From the NCBI GenBank assembly GCA_947044405.1, contig CAMRHE010001067.1:173435-237434 (forward strand): a stretch of DNA of 64,000 nt. The letters are read 5' to 3'. Positions within the stretch are counted from its first letter, which is position 1, and each line of letters opens with the position of its first letter. Positions 13,269 through 26,013 of the stretch are shown piece after piece. Below the pieces are notes generated by a model. The model had not been told where the DNA came from. It did no database searches and was given only the letters and a program-made list of their open reading frames with translations. Position numbers and translations under genes: made by a program. This DNA comes from Leptodactylus fallax (taxonomy: Eukaryota > Chordata > Amphibia > Anura > Leptodactylidae).

Positions 13269-13612
13269 CAGGGCCATTTTAACCCATTGTTGGGCCCAGT
13301 GCAAAGGGTTCATAAGTGGACCCCCCTATCACCACCACTTAAACATACCTGAGCCACCCAGGCGTGCAGACGTATGTGCAGATGTCCTGCACAGATATCA
13401 CTGTAAGTATTCTATGGCAAAGCAAGGACTTTACAGCTCCCTGCTCTGTCATAAGCTTCAACTGTATTGGCATGCACAGCACAGAATAGCACGCTGATAC
13501 AGTTGTGAATGGAGCTCTCCCGGCCAGAAAGTCTTGTGCCCAAATCCGGGGACCCTGCAACCATAGGGACCAGTGCAAGTGCACTGTTTGCCTTATGGTT
13601 AAAGTGGCCCTG
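13269..13612. mobile_element. Non-autonomous hAT element with 8-bp target duplication
   Basis: The 8-mer GTTGTTTT occurs at 13261-13268 and 13613-13620, directly flanking inverted termini CAGGGCCATTTTAACC and GGTTAAAGTGGCCCTG (one mismatch in 16). An 8-bp duplication with CAG...CTG ends is diagnostic of hAT elements. The 344-bp body has no transposase. Confidence 0.88.
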
Positions 13613-13620
13613 GTTGTTTT

Positions 13621-14485
13621 GAGTGATCAGTTGAATACAGTTTGGGGAATTTTTTTTTTTGTTTTGTTTTCTTTGCTTTCTATGTGTTTTTATCTTTACT
13701 AACTTTAATTACTTTTTTTTATTTTTTTTTACATAATATTTCCAATCTACTATGCATTTTTCCACTGTAAGACTCTGTTCACACCTACTGGAGGTGATAA
13801 GAGTAAATATTACATTGCTACTGCTTCGTGTCAAAATAATAGACACCATATCAGAACCTGATGGACCCTATGATAATTCAATGGGGTCTATCGGGTACTG
13901 GTTGTGTTCACTGCAGTTTAACCAGGACATCTATTGTAATAGAAGTAGCAGATTTGCCTATGGTATGGGCACCTGGCCATTGAGTGATTGATCACATGGT
14001 CACTGGGTATAATATAAGTACTATAGTGAATATACCAGTATCCCTATTTACTACAGAATCACTGCACACATCCATACCAAGGATACTGAATGTCTAAGTA
14101 AATCCAGTAAATAACAAAGACTCCTCAATGAATCAATGGGGCCAATTCCTAATGCTCCATTATATAAATTGGGCAACTACCACAGACCATTAGGTGAGAT
14201 GAAGGAGGTCACACGCGGGCCGGCTCATTGATTATATTGACTATAGTTTTTGCTCCATTACACAGTTTTCTGCTGACAGATCTTATTCCTCACTTGACTT
14301 TTTATCATCTGCATTTAGTGCAGCAGTATGATGTATGATCCCTATCATGCCCTTTATTTATCAGTAACTGTTATAATATATACAATAATACCAGGGGGAC
14401 ATTTTCACTTTGCCATAAGGAGCACAGAGAGATAAATATGAGCAATGTGAGGATCTGGAGAAGTGAATTAGTCCCTATTCTTTAT
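13621..14485. other. Intron sequence, nothing recognised
   Basis: T-rich at first (13640-13735), then unassigned sequence leading into the minisatellite. Confidence 0.4.
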
Positions 14486-15567
14486 TGTGCAAGGTATCCC
14501 TGCACTGTGACATCACTGTGTTTGTTATCCTTGTACTGTGACATCACTGTGTTTATTATCCCTGCGCTGTGACATCACAGTGTGTATTATCTCTGTACTG
14601 TGACATCACTGTATTTATTATCCATATACTGTGACATCACTGTGTTTATTATTTCTGTGCTGTGACATCCCTGTGTTTATTATCCATGCACTGTGATATC
14701 ACTGTGTTTATTATCTTTGTACTGTGACATCATTGCTTTTATCCCTGTTCTAGGACATTGTTGTGTGTATTATCCCTGTACTGTGACATCACTGTGTCTA
14801 TTATTTCTGTACTGTGACATCACTGTGTTTGTTATCCTTGTACTGTGACATCACTGTGTTTATTATCTCTGTACTGTAATATCACTGTTTTTATTATCCC
14901 TATACAGTACTGTGACTTTGTGTATTATCCCTGTACTCTGAAATCATTATGGTTATTAACTATGTACTGTGACATCAATGTGTTTATTATATCTGTACTA
15001 TGAAATCATTGTTTATTATCTCTGTACTGTGACATCATTGCTTTTAGCCCTGGACATTGCTGTGTTTATGATCCTTGTACTGTGACATCACTGTGTGTAT
15101 TATCCCTGTACTGTGACATCATTGTATTTACTATATCCGTACTATGGCATCAATGTTTATTATTATCCCTGTATTCTGACATCACTCTGTGTATTAACTC
15201 TGTAATGTTACATCACATTGTTTATTAATCCTGTCCTGTTACATCACTGTTTATTATCACTGTACTGTGACATAAATGTGTACATCATCCATGTACTGTG
15301 ACATCACTGTGTTTATTATCTCTGTACTGTGACATCACTGTGTTTATTATCCCTGCACTGTGACATCACTGTTTATTATCTCTGTACTGTGACATCACTG
15401 TGTTTATTATCCCTGCACTGTGACATCACTGTTTATTATCCCTGCACTGTGACATCACGGTGTTTATTATCCCTATACTGTGACATCACTGTGTACATTG
15501 TCCCTGTACTATGATATCACTGTGTACATTGTCCCTGTATGGTGACATCACTGTGTTTATCCCTGTG
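14486..15567 (+). repeat. Minisatellite, about 31-bp unit, roughly 34 copies
   Basis: The degenerate unit reads TGTTTATTATCCCTGTACTG followed by TGACATCAC. Units vary between 29 and 33 bp. The best-preserved copies are at about 15310-15480. TGACATCA, one base from the consensus CRE (TGACGTCA), recurs in most units. A degenerate inverted relative lies at 49170-49425. The 61-codon ORF here is the repeat read in frame. Confidence 0.92.
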
Positions 15568-16344
15568 CATCAGGAAGACCAAAATAATCATAATCTTATC
15601 ATAATTTTAGCTTGTTGATGTGATCACGGTCTTGATGGTGTAGGGCCCTATGGCAGATTCTGCTATGGGCCTCTTAGTACTTTTTACGTCTTTGGGCTGT
15701 ATTATAATTGGGTCAGAGAGTCAATTAAATATGCAGCAATCTGATTGTATATTATGGACACCTCTGCTTTTTTCCACCAGGCAAGAGTCATAACTGGGGT
15801 TTTCTTGTTCATTTAATTGGCTTGCTTGCATCCCTCAAGGCACCAGTATCCCCAGCACGTCCAGCATAATATTCATGTAAAATTTAGTTGTTTCACCTTG
15901 GAATATAATTTTGAGCTTGTTTCAGTTTAAAGGTTCAATCCTTTTATCATTTTTATTTTTCACATACTTTTATTCATGACACAAAGTGTTAGCATAGGTC
16001 CTGTGCCAAGTTTCAGCTGATCTTATTTTTAATATGCACTGTGCTTTTTGTTCTGTGCTCTGGATTTAGCAGAAGGGAGAAGTATAAGTCCTACCCAGTG
16101 ATGTAACTTACCCAGTAAGTCTTGTGGGCCCCGGTGCAAACTTTGTCTGAAGCCACCTACCCACTCTCTACAGAGTATTCATGATAGTGACAGTTATGGG
16201 TGCTGCAGCGGTATCTCAGATACTTGAAAGGGATACAGCTTTAGTACCCACAACTGCAGTTATCAAGAACACGGTGAGTGAGCAGAGCCCAACATGTAAA
16301 CAATACTGGGAGGTGCATGTTCTGGGAAACGGTTGATTTATTTA
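15568..16344. other. Intron sequence with a possible hAT 5' end
   Basis: CAGTGATGTAACTTACCC at 16096 followed by GTGGGCCCCGGTGCAAAC resembles the left end of the hAT-like family. I found no matching right end or target duplication. The rest is unassigned. Confidence 0.35.
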
Positions 16345-16615
16345 TTTTATTATTTATTATGCTTACTTATATAGCGCCATCATATTCCGCAGCACTTTAC
16401 AGACATTGACAGTCACTGTCCCATATAGGGCTCACAATCTACATTCCCTATCAGTATGTCTTTGGAGTGTGGGAGGAAACCAGAGTATCTGGAGGAAACC
16501 CACACAAACACGGGGAGAACATACAAACTCCTTGCAGATGTTGTCCTTGGCAGGATTTGAACCCAGGACTCCAGCGCTACAAGGCTGCAGTGCTAACCAC
16601 TGAGCCACCGTGCTG
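16345..16615 (-). mobile_element. V-SINE, copy 1
   Basis: Read on the minus strand, it starts with a tRNA-derived head. The box A-like GGTGGCTCAGTGGTTAGCAC and box B-like GGGTTCAAATCC are both visible. It continues through the conserved central V domain (GTATGTTCTCCCCGTGTTTG, TGGGTTTCCTCC, CACTCCAAAGACATAC). It ends in a LINE-like tail (GGCGCTATATAAGTAAGCAT, then A/T-rich repeats). Domain order and content match V-SINEs of fishes and amphibians. Confidence 0.85.
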
Positions 16616-16844
16616 GGTCCTAACAGTCTAAGAGACCTAAGTGATTAGTGGGGGTCCAACATCTAGGGCCCCTGCTGATGAACTGTGAAGGGACTGTGGT
16701 GCTTTTGCGAGCGCCGTGACCCCTTCGCTATTTACATTGCACAGTATTTGTTTTATAATCATCATGCAATGTAATTACAGAATGTAATAATATCACATCT
16801 GCTATAAAACAGATGGCGTGTGATATGAATAATGAAGGGGCCCC

Positions 16845-17475
16845 ACACAATGTAATAAGCTCCACAGTGGCTCACACACAGTATAATATGCTTCACAGTG
16901 GCCCACACACAGTATAATATGCTCTACAGTGGCCCCCACACAGTATAATATGCTCCATAGTGGCCCCCTCACTGTATAATATGCTCCACAGTGGCCCCCA
17001 CACAGTATAATATGCTCCACAGTGGCCTCCATATAGTATAATATGCTTCACAGTGGCCCTCACCTAGTATAATATGCTCCCCACAGTGGCCTCACACAGT
17101 ATAATATGCTTCACAGGGGCCCCCACACACTACAATATGGTCAACAGTCACCCCCACAAAGTTTTATATGCTCCACTGTGGCCCCACACAGTATAATATG
17201 CTTCACAGTGGCCCCCTCTCATAATAATATGCTTCACTTTGGTCCCCACACAGTATAATATGCTCCATAGTATCCCCCACACAGTATAATATGCTCCACA
17301 GTGTCCTCCACACAGTATAATATGCTCCACAATGGCCGCCACACAGTAATATATACTCCACAATGGCTCCCACACAGTAAAATATGGTCCACAATGACCC
17401 ACACACTGTGTAATATGCTCCACAGTGACCCCAACACAGAATAATATGCTCCACAGTGGCCCGACACAGTATAAT
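16845..17475. repeat. Minisatellite, about 30-bp unit, roughly 20 copies
   Basis: The unit is CACACAGTATAATATGCTCC followed by ACAGTGGCCCC. Minus-strand ORFs of 76-94 codons run through it with a repeating peptide and are not genes. The same CACACAGTATAATG core occurs in arrays at 24055-24480, 33850-34395 and, inverted, 51105-51225. Confidence 0.93.
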
Positions 17476-18010
17476 GAGCTGCTTCATGTGAGCTGCTTCA
17501 GGTGAACCCCACGAAATTCAACGAATATTTGTGAAGTTTGGCACTCCGCTTTGTTTCAGTGCTGTTATTATACTCTGGGGTCTTCTCAGACCCCATAGTA
17601 TAATAAGTAGAAGCTCAGGGAAAATGATTAAAAATAACAAACACTAATAACAAACACTTATATTCACCTTACCTCAGCTCTGGGCATCCTCGCTTCGTCC
17701 AGCTCTCTTCAGCATCTTCTTCAGTCCTTTTCTGCCTGCGACTGAGAGGTCACATGCATCAGACGTCACTACTGGGGCCTGTCGTGACGTCAAGCTACCC
17801 CATGTGACCTCAGTGGTAACCCGTGCCACTGATATCACCCAAGAGGCTGAGAGGAAACTAAATGGTGTGGTGGAGCTCCGGAAAGGTGAGGAAACGTGAG
17901 TTTATGCTGAGGTCTGAAGAGATCCCAGAGTATAATAATAGCACTTCTGTTTTGGACCGTACCGACATTCACCCATCACTAGTTATGACCTATCCAGTGG
18001 ATTTGCTGAC
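17476..18010. mobile_element. Module linked to the minisatellite-bearing hAT family
   Basis: A palindromic ACTCTGGGGTCT...AGACCCCATAGTATAAT segment (17572-17612) and AGAGATCCCAGAGTATAATA (17917-17936) flank a segment with TTACCTCAGCTCTGGGC and a TGACGTCA-like core. The same module appears at 24540-24860 and 50770-51075. Termini of this copy are unclear. Confidence 0.45.
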
Positions 18011-19052
18011 CCAGTGTTTGGACCCTTACCGATCCCAAGAACAGGGTTTCATCCCAGCCGTGTTAATGGCGCAGCAAGTCACACATGTACATTGTCGCTC
18101 CACTCTCTATGGGACTGCTGGAGATTGCAGCACTCAAGACAACTTCAAGATCGTCTATCATCATTTAAACCACATTTAGATGATCTGTTTGGTGCACCCA
18201 GGCTATAGCTGAGGGTGCACCGAAGGATTTAAAGTTGATTTTTTGGCCGCAACACTGCACTTTGACACAGAAAGGTATGTACACTATTCCGCTAACCTCC
18301 CCTACAACAGCATGTAAGTGGCTTCGAAGAGATTTTGGTGGTGGTAGACTCCCTTTAATCATACTGGATATGATGAGGCATTCTTAGGGACAATATCATT
18401 CATGCAAAGCTCAGCAGCAAATGCAATGCTCATACTTTTCATTTTCCTGCCGCCTCAGTCAGGTAGAACTAAAAATATAGGTGTTAAAGTTTTTCTACAA
18501 CTTTCTTAGCCGTGAGCCAACATAAAAAGCAGAAACTCAGCATTTTACTTCTCAGTAATACGTGTACTATTCCTATAAAGAAGGAGAGTGTTGGTAGGGT
18601 CATTTCTGAGTCATAGACGCCTATTGTCAGAATGAAGATTCCCCATTATTAGTTGACAGCCCTGACAGCTCCTGACTGCTATCCTGGATTCCTCTTAGCA
18701 GAATAGAGGCAGACATCAGGATGACAGCTGAACATCACACAGAGCGCGGCGCCAGCTGTCACAAGTTATCATAGGAAGAGCTGGAATACATAGAGTTGAT
18801 TTATTAGAGCGGCGACCTTCCTGTGCAGACAATGACACATATCGGGAGAGGGTAAATGATGGTCTAGATGTGGGGCAGGATCAATATGAGATGGAAGACT
18901 GAATGTATCTGGGGAGGGGACTATCCTTGATCGATGACTGTCATTTATGGCTATAAGTGTCAGTCCTGTAATGGGATAGGCAATTTTGACAACTACCAGC
19001 AAATGGGAGGCGATAAGAAGATGGAAAGTGCAAAGTGGATAGGATCATACAT
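18011..19052. other. Intron sequence, nothing recognised
   Basis: Overlapping small ORFs on both strands have no domain signature. I see no repeat boundary. Confidence 0.35.
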
Positions 19053-20850
19053 GTGTGTAGAAAGCTGAGATTACTTACCGGTAATCTTTGAGTCATTGAC
19101 AACGCCCCTGGAGAGACAGCCTCATTCCGAGGAACTGGGAGTTCTTTAAAACAGGGTAGCCATCCCTCTTCTCCAGTTCCTTAGATCCAAGGAATTTTAA
19201 CATTTTATGAATATCTATAGCCAAATATGGTCTTTTATTTCTTTTTAAGCACACAATCTACGAGAATCAATGACCGCACCCATGGAGAAAATAGGCTACA
19301 ATAGTTAGGGTTGGACCACTGCCTGTAATATCTTCCTTAGAAAGGACAACCCATCACTGGGTGGCAGCTGCAGCTAATAATGACTGAAGAAAAGTAAGAG
19401 GTAAAGACCAAAAATCCTTGCAAATCTGCTCTAATGATGCTCTTTGGGGACAGGACAACCTGATGAGGAAAAGGCTAAACAAAAAGCTGTCTTAATCCGC
19501 CCGGCTACTGACTGGGAAAAGTTAAGACTTCCTTTTATTAGGGCCACAGAGCTAAACTATAACCTGCGAAGATTTCCTCCAAGATATTGAAACCTCTAGG
19601 TATTTAAGCAAGCAGTACCCAACAACCAGTGAATGAAACTATTTTCCATCACTGGGCCCGATTGGAGCAAAAAGAGGGCGCACTGCTGGAAACAATGGAG
19701 CCTGGATATTACCTATGGCAGGAAGGCAGGACCGGGGATCCGGGATATCAGTTTAATAATGGCAAAAAGGAAGACCAACGTCAAGGAGAAGAGAGAAGGA
19801 GAGTGTTGACCCAGAGGTTCAAATGGGTCAAGGAGACCCAGGCATTAACCGTTAGGTACCGGCACCCACCATCAGGGCCCCGAGAGCGGCGGTCACTATC
19901 TTGGCTATAGAAATATATTCTCTATCAATGAGAATTGTAAGAACAATAATATTTAATCAACGTTATGTTTTAGGATTTCTGTTGACCCCACATTTCTAGG
20001 AGCATATATTTAACAGATGGTGTCTGATCCTCTGTGAATTACCAAGGCATTAAGCACTAGATTTAGATCCCAAGGGAGAATAATAGGTCTAAAAGAAGAA
20101 GATAGACTAACCGGTGCTATAATACATCTCTTCACCAAGGGGAAAGGCACCAGGAGCGGAGATCTGCACTTTTAATGTACTGGGTCTAAGTCTTTTAGAC
20201 AGGCCTGCTTGGAGAAATTCTAGGATCAAAGGATAATCAGGAGTGGTCAGGACATCAATGGGTCTATCAGCAAAGAAAGGCAACTACCTGCTCTGATAAT
20301 TCCATACTTTGCCAAACAGTCAAGAAAAGACCTCTAACCACTGGGTGAAGAACTGGACCCTAGGCAAGGAGATCTTCTATCTCAAGCAGGGCTCAAGGAT
20401 CTGCTATCAAGAGCTTCCAAAGCCAGGAAAACCATACCTTTCAGAGCCATAAGGGTGTGATGAGTATCACAAGGGCTCCCTAAACTCTCTCAAAGCCCTG
20501 GGGATTTTTAGAGGTGAAAAGGCATAAAGGAGACTCTTTCAGCCAAGACTGGGAGAAGACTTCTATCCCTATCAGTAGTTCAGGAAGAGACAGGGAGAAA
20601 ACGTTCCCACCTTCCTGTACTGAAGATATGCAAAAAGGTCTATCAAGGGAACACCCCAAGGAAGTTATCTGGACGAAGACCTGCAGATTCAAGGCTCATT
20701 TTCCCTGATAAAGACTTAGACAGTCCACCAAAGAATTTTCCATCCTCCTAAGGTGATGGCAGAAAAGGAAAGCAAGTCTCGGCTAAAAGAAAAAACTGGC
20801 AAACTAATCCTATATAGTGAAATAGTCCACAGCTAGGACCGGGAGATTAT
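19053..20850. mobile_element. Unclassified interspersed repeat block
   Basis: It starts with AGCTGAGATTAC and the palindrome TTACCGGTAA (19075-19084), a sequence I associate with a recurring anuran repeat. It continues as G/A-rich sequence with many short ORFs but no reverse transcriptase, integrase or transposase motif that I can read. Boundaries are approximate. Confidence 0.35.
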
Positions 20851-21717
20851 AACTAAATCAAAATCACATCTAAATGAACATATATTTTAGGTCTTTATAT
20901 GTCATACCTCTTATTTATATACCAAACCATACACATATCAGCAATCGTGATTAAATAGTGTATAGTAAGTGGTATACCCCATAGATTATTGCAGTGTGAG
21001 ACAGGATTATCTCAAAATAATAGAAATAATCGGTGACAAAGTCTATATAGACTAACTGAGCTGATCTTCGGCCTTGGTTGCTTCCTGACCAATTGCCCAG
21101 CTCTACCCACAACTGTTCAGTTGTCAGACAGAATCTTACATTTTTGTCCATCCACACTGGCAAGGCTTGTTACAAGGCCCAGGCCTAGCACACACAAGCT
21201 AAGGTCCCAGGACCAACACACACAGGCTAAGGCCCAGATGCACACAAACTAAGGCCCCAGGTCCCGCGCACATAGGCTAAGGCACAGATGCACACAAGCT
21301 AAGGCCCCAGGCCCAGATGCACACAGGCTCCAATGAGTCGCGAAACATAAGGTCACAACATCAACTTAGGGGGAAAACCCAGCAACAAATTCAGCAACAT
21401 CAGACTGAGCCACTGTGATTCTTTGCAGTAACTCAACCTGGTCCTCAGCGTCTTAGGAACAAAATCTGGTAGTTAAACAGAGGATCTAAAGAAACACCTG
21501 GTCATTAACAATCCTGCACCCAGACTTAATAAGGAGCGACTAGGATACACTGCCACCTGCAAGACCTAAGTTACATTGAACTAACACCCACATATAGTGC
21601 AAACCAATAAAGGCCAGAAACATCTAGCAAAAAAACACTTAGATCTTAGGAATCTATAGAAGCCAGAGGGAGTAAGACCACAAGACTCCTTAAGAGCTAA
21701 ATTTGAGGTCTGTTATC
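20851..21717. other. Intron sequence outside the 21165-21335 minisatellite
   Basis: Nothing further recognised; the small ORFs have no domain signature. Confidence 0.35.
21165..21335. repeat. Short minisatellite, about 35-bp unit, five degenerate copies
   Basis: Units of the form CACACAAGCTAAGGCCCCAG with variable CCCAGATG insertions repeat across 170 bp. Confidence 0.75.
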
Positions 21718-21998
21718 TTAAAGTAGTTATCTGGTTTCTGCCAGGGTCCGAGACTGGGGACCCCCATAGGTGACCAGTACCCACTATCTTGTTGGACAAA
21801 CTGTAGCGGTGAGTGTAGGAATTGCAGTGTTGCCCATTAAAATCTATAAAATCTATATATGTAAACAATACCGAGAGCCACTCTGTCTGAGTACAGGTGA
21901 TCTGCGTGGGTCCCAGGTTCCGGACTCCTGCAGATCTAATATTGATGGCCTATCCTAAGTATAGGCCATCCATGTTAGAAACTGGATAACCCCTTTAA
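21718..21998. mobile_element. TTAA MITE
   Basis: TTAA (21718-21721) AGTAGTTATCTGGTTTCTG and the inverse GAAACTGGATAACCCCTTTAA (TTAA 21995-21998) are matching termini. The interior has the TATCCTAAGTATAGGCCATC segment typical of this group in the window. Confidence 0.7.
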
Positions 21999-23074
21999 TC
22001 CCAAAAAATTGCAGCACTGAAATCAGAACACTCCTACACCAGCCCCAGGTTGGCCTAAAGACAAGAGGAGCCCCGAAACGAAGATAGCAAATAAGCATAT
22101 ACAAACCAAAAAAGGGGAGAACAAAGATATACCATCAACATAAAGAAAGGATATAACCATAGGGGCTATGACACCCCTCTTACTCAACCAGGTACCAGGG
22201 TGATGTTGCTGGAGTCCACTGTCTCAGTGCACTGTCCCACTTCCATCCTGAGAAGCTTATTGTGGTCAAACCACCTGACCTTTTCTGGCCAAGGAGCAGG
22301 CACTGCTTTACACTGCTTTACTGGCTGGTCCCTCCTCCACATGCATAGAAAACCATGATAGTCGCCCTTCTGGTCCACGTGGGGGTGGAATCCAGTACCA
22401 GCCCCAGCCTTCCTGAGCCTGCCAAAGTTTTAAAAAAGGTCATTCCTGGCTGCACATTAGGCCCTGTCAGAAGTCATGCTTCCCCACTTACGGCTGGAGG
22501 ACAGCATCAGCGAAAAACCTCCATGCCCCACCGCAGGGAAAAAGCCTGCGGCAGCGTCTGCCCGGAGGTGTAGGTGTCCTCAAAGGGCAAGCATGTGGGA
22601 CACACAGGAGTCATGACACATGGACACTTGTGATTGGGTCTAAATGGTCTCTGACATCATTAATGATGTCATAAGAGGCCCTAAGAAGACAGGGACCTAC
22701 GTCGGAGACCAGAGGAGGTGAATAACACTGTTTTTTATATTTACTCACCTGGGCCTTCGCCTTCTGAAGAGTCCCTTAATCCACCCCTTCATATTCCCTT
22801 TAATTTGTATGGTTGGAAAATTCCTTTAAGGTTGAAATTAGCATTTGGCACGATGTTTTTTCAATGCAGTACAGGAGACAATGGAGAGATCCGAGGATGC
22901 TATTCAGGATTTTATTGGCATTCCATATAACAATGTAAAGTCATTTTCATATCATTCATTTCTTCTTTCTATTCTCTCCATTATCAAATAATTGGATAAA
23001 TAACCACAGAATAAATTGGAAATGCTGAGCTCTCATACTGTGGACAATGCTCAAGAAAAAAATTAAACAGAAGC
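21999..23074. other. Intron sequence, nothing recognised
   Basis: The segment 22610-22800 resembles the interior of TTAA MITEs (CTGACATCATTAATGATGTCA), but no end pair is visible. Confidence 0.35.
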
Positions 23075-23328
23075 TTAAAGGGGACATGTCTTTCAATAGA
23101 ACTCTGTATTGTGCTGTTCCTCTGTTATCCATCCTGGAAATATACAAATGAAGTGACAACTGGCTGTAATCATTCCATTGGTTAACAGTTTGAATAGTCA
23201 GTATGTGTTCTAAACTGTGTAGGGCTAAAACTGCTACATTTCCAGGAGGAGTAACAGAGGAATTGTTATTGGGAGAGGTAGAATGCAAGTATTTACTAAG
23301 TATTAAAAGCTTGAGAGGTCCTCTTTAG
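23075..23328. mobile_element. TTAA MITE, right end decayed
   Basis: TTAA at 23075-23078 with AAGGGGACATGTCTTTCA, and a right end GAGAGGTCCTCTTTAGG, are imperfect inverse termini. The interior halves (TCTGTTATCC, TCCTGGAAATATA and inverses) also pair loosely. Confidence 0.5.
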
Positions 23329-23379
23329 GGTAAGTTCACATGGTGAAAAATGAGGAACACAATGAAGTGCATGAAGAAA

Positions 23380-23800
23380 AGAGAAATGTAAATCCCATCA
23401 ATATTTGGTGTGACCTTTGCCCTTTGGAGGAGGAGTCCTGGAAGTGATAATACGGCCCCCAGAGAGCCCTGATCTCATCATCATCCAGTCTGTCTGGGAT
23501 GACATGAAGAGACAGAAGGATTGGTGAAAGCCTACATTCACAGAAGATCTGTGCTTAGTTCTCCAAGATGGCGGGAACAATCTCTCTGCCGAGATCTGCC
23601 AAAAACTGTCTGCAAGTACCGAGAAGAACAGATGGAAGGCAAAAGGCAAAGGTCACACCAAATATTGATAGGATTTACATTTCTCTTTTCTTTATTCATT
23701 TTGCTAATTGACAAAAATAAACTATTAAGCCTTCTGATTCTGAAAGTATTCTTACTTTGTAGCATTTTTTCCACACCTGCCTTTAACTTTTGCACAGTGC
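23380..23800 (+). mobile_element. Tc1/mariner-type transposon, 3' remnant
   Basis: The plus strand encodes a degraded SPDL..I...VWDDMKRQKD, recognisable as the third catalytic block of a Tc1/mariner-like transposase with the Glu position replaced by Gln. Downstream, ACACCTGCC..TAACTTTTGCACAGTGC ends at 23800 before TA, a terminal inverted repeat of a common vertebrate element. The 5' two-thirds is missing. Confidence 0.6.
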
Positions 23801-23967
23801 TATATTTCCATGGTTGCAGACTACAAAAAACCCACTTTGTAGTCTGATCCTGCTCTCACGTATTACTCCAAACCACCTGTACCCTTTTCTTGCTAATTTG
23901 TAGACAATGAAAGAAAGGTAATAGGGCAGTAGCACATGACTGCAAGATCAGACAACACATGGTGCCA

Positions 23968-24480
23968 TGCAGGGGTGTCACTAGCATAACTGGGCCCCAT
24001 AGAAACTTGACTTGGGCCCCCACCTCCACACGGCATTGCACCCCCTTTCTTGGCCTCCACATGGTATAATGTCCCACAGTGGCCCCTCCACACAGTATAA
24101 TGTCCCATAGTGGCCTCTCCACACAGTATAATGTCCCATAGTGGCCCCTTCACACAGTATAATGTCCCATAGTGGCCCCTCCACACAGTATAATGTCCCA
24201 TAGCGGCCTCTCCACACAGTATAATGTCCCATAGTGGCCCCTTCACACAGTATAATGTCTCAGAGTGGCCCCTTCATATAGTATAATGTCCCATAGCGGC
24301 CCCTCCACACAGTATAATGTCCCACAGTGTCCCCTCCACACAGTATAATGTCCCATAGTGGCCCCTTCACACAGTATAATGTCTCAGAGTGGCCCCTTCA
24401 TATAGTATAATGTCCCATAGTGGCCCCTTCACACAGTATAATGTCCCATAATGGCCCTTCCACAGAATATAATTTCTCAT
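23968..24480. repeat. hAT-like left end followed by a minisatellite (30-bp unit, about 14 copies)
   Basis: CAGGGGTGTCACTAGCATAA at 23969 is followed from about 24055 by tandem units CACACAGTATAATGTCCCAT plus AGTGGCCCC. Minus-strand ORFs of 72-117 codons are the repeat read through. Confidence 0.88.
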
Positions 24481-25180
24481 AGTGACCCGTACTGTGTTTA
24501 TTGCAAATGTTGCAATAATTCTGGTGATTCACCACCCAAAAACTATTATTATATTTTGTGGTTTCTTCAGACCCCAGAGTATAATAATGGGAGGCCAAGG
24601 GGAGGTGAGCAAACATAAAATAGTGTTACTTACCTCTCCTGGGCTCCGGTGCGGGTCTTTGGGCTTCTTTAATGAAATTACAGATGTGGGCTACGTTGAC
24701 CTCATTATTAATTGTGTCTCTGGCCTTAGCCATGTGACATCTGTGACATCTTGGATGACCTGAAGACCCACACCAGAGCCCAGGACAGGTGAGTAAAACA
24801 GTTCTTTATGATTAATCACCTTGCAAGTCCTCCGATCATTATACACTGAGGTCTGAAGTATAACAGCAGTTTTGGTTCGGACATGTTCAGTCCTAAAGAA
24901 ACCGTCAGGTGAACCTCGTCAAACGAATCTCACAAGGTTCATTCAACAAATACTGTGGCCCTACTTACCTAACTCTGCCCATGGTCACCTCTGCTTCCCC
25001 TTTAGCCCACATGGGGTCCCCAGTGTCCCATATCACGTCGCTGTTATCAACATCCTGACGCTGTTCAGCATCAGCTATGTGATACACAGGGCCCCCTGGA
25101 GGAACGAAGAGGAAGCGGAGGTGGCTGTGGGTAGGAGCGGGGATTGGTAAGTAAATAAGGTCCGTTACCTACAAAAATAA
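24481..25180. mobile_element. Internal module of the minisatellite-bearing repeat family
   Basis: ACCCCAGAGTATAATAATGG, GGCCAAGGGGAGGTGAG and TTACTTACCTCTCCTGGGCT match the interior of the complete hAT copy at 50553-51320. The right terminus of this copy was not found. Confidence 0.45.
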
Positions 25181-26013
25181 TTGATTTTTTTTTTTGTTTC
25201 AAATGTGCTAAAACTAGTTACATACCCTTTAAAGATGATGTTTAATAGAGAGGCTCTCTACCTTCCCATCTGTCAAGGCAATTCTTCATTTAGATCCAAC
25301 TTTTTAGACTGTATTTTTGCAGTTCTGTTTCTTGTAAGGAATTTTGACTTAGTCTCTTGGCTAGAATCAACTTGATGAGTTGGAAGAGGCAACTCACTGA
25401 GCAGATTCCAGTTCAACAGGCAGTACTAGACTTCACGTCCAACATCCTGGATAGACAGGATTACAGAACGACTATTCAATGCATTCTAATGTTCACTCAT
25501 ACCATCTGTACCAAATAACCATCTGTCTAAAAAATTTTCTAACAAGTCAATGCAATTGATTGAAAACGTTACCCATATCCTAAAACATAGTAAAATGTCA
25601 TATAATGCTGCACTATGTACAGTAAAGCATTCAATTATGGCTGGATTATATGGACAACAAAAAGGGCAATTGTCTATCAAAAAGGTAACTTCGCCTCTCA
25701 GATTCTCCATACCTTACCAGGCACTCTCAACAAGATACATGGAAATAAACAGCTGCCAAATACCCACTGGCTTTACTGTGTATAGCACTGCAAGCAACCC
25801 TGTCTACTGAATGTAGGTTAGAGGAAGTACTGGAGAGAATACGTCAGAAGGATCAGACTACATAAGGTTTGTTTGTAGTATGTTACCATGGAAACCTATA
25901 GATCTACACTGCAGATGTAGACTCCAAATAATGAAAATATTAATTAGGACTATCTGATTATTTTTTAAGACGCATTTGAAAAACGAGAAATGGTTAAAAA
26001 GTTGGTCTGTTCC
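25181..26013. other. Intron sequence, nothing recognised
   Basis: No repeat boundary or coding signature is visible to me. Confidence 0.4.

Noticed and set aside
14486..15567. CRISPR-like array of regular repeats
   Set aside because: The units are head-to-tail with no unique spacers, and the context is a vertebrate intron.
16345..16615. A tRNA gene at the V-SINE head
   Set aside because: Box A- and B-like motifs are present but the body continues into the V domain and LINE tail; no cloverleaf-sized stand-alone unit.
17148..17487. Overlapping 77-94 codon repetitive ORFs (also at 23893-24246 and 34083-34454)
   Set aside because: All are readings of the ~30-bp minisatellite; several frames are open at once because the unit lacks stops.
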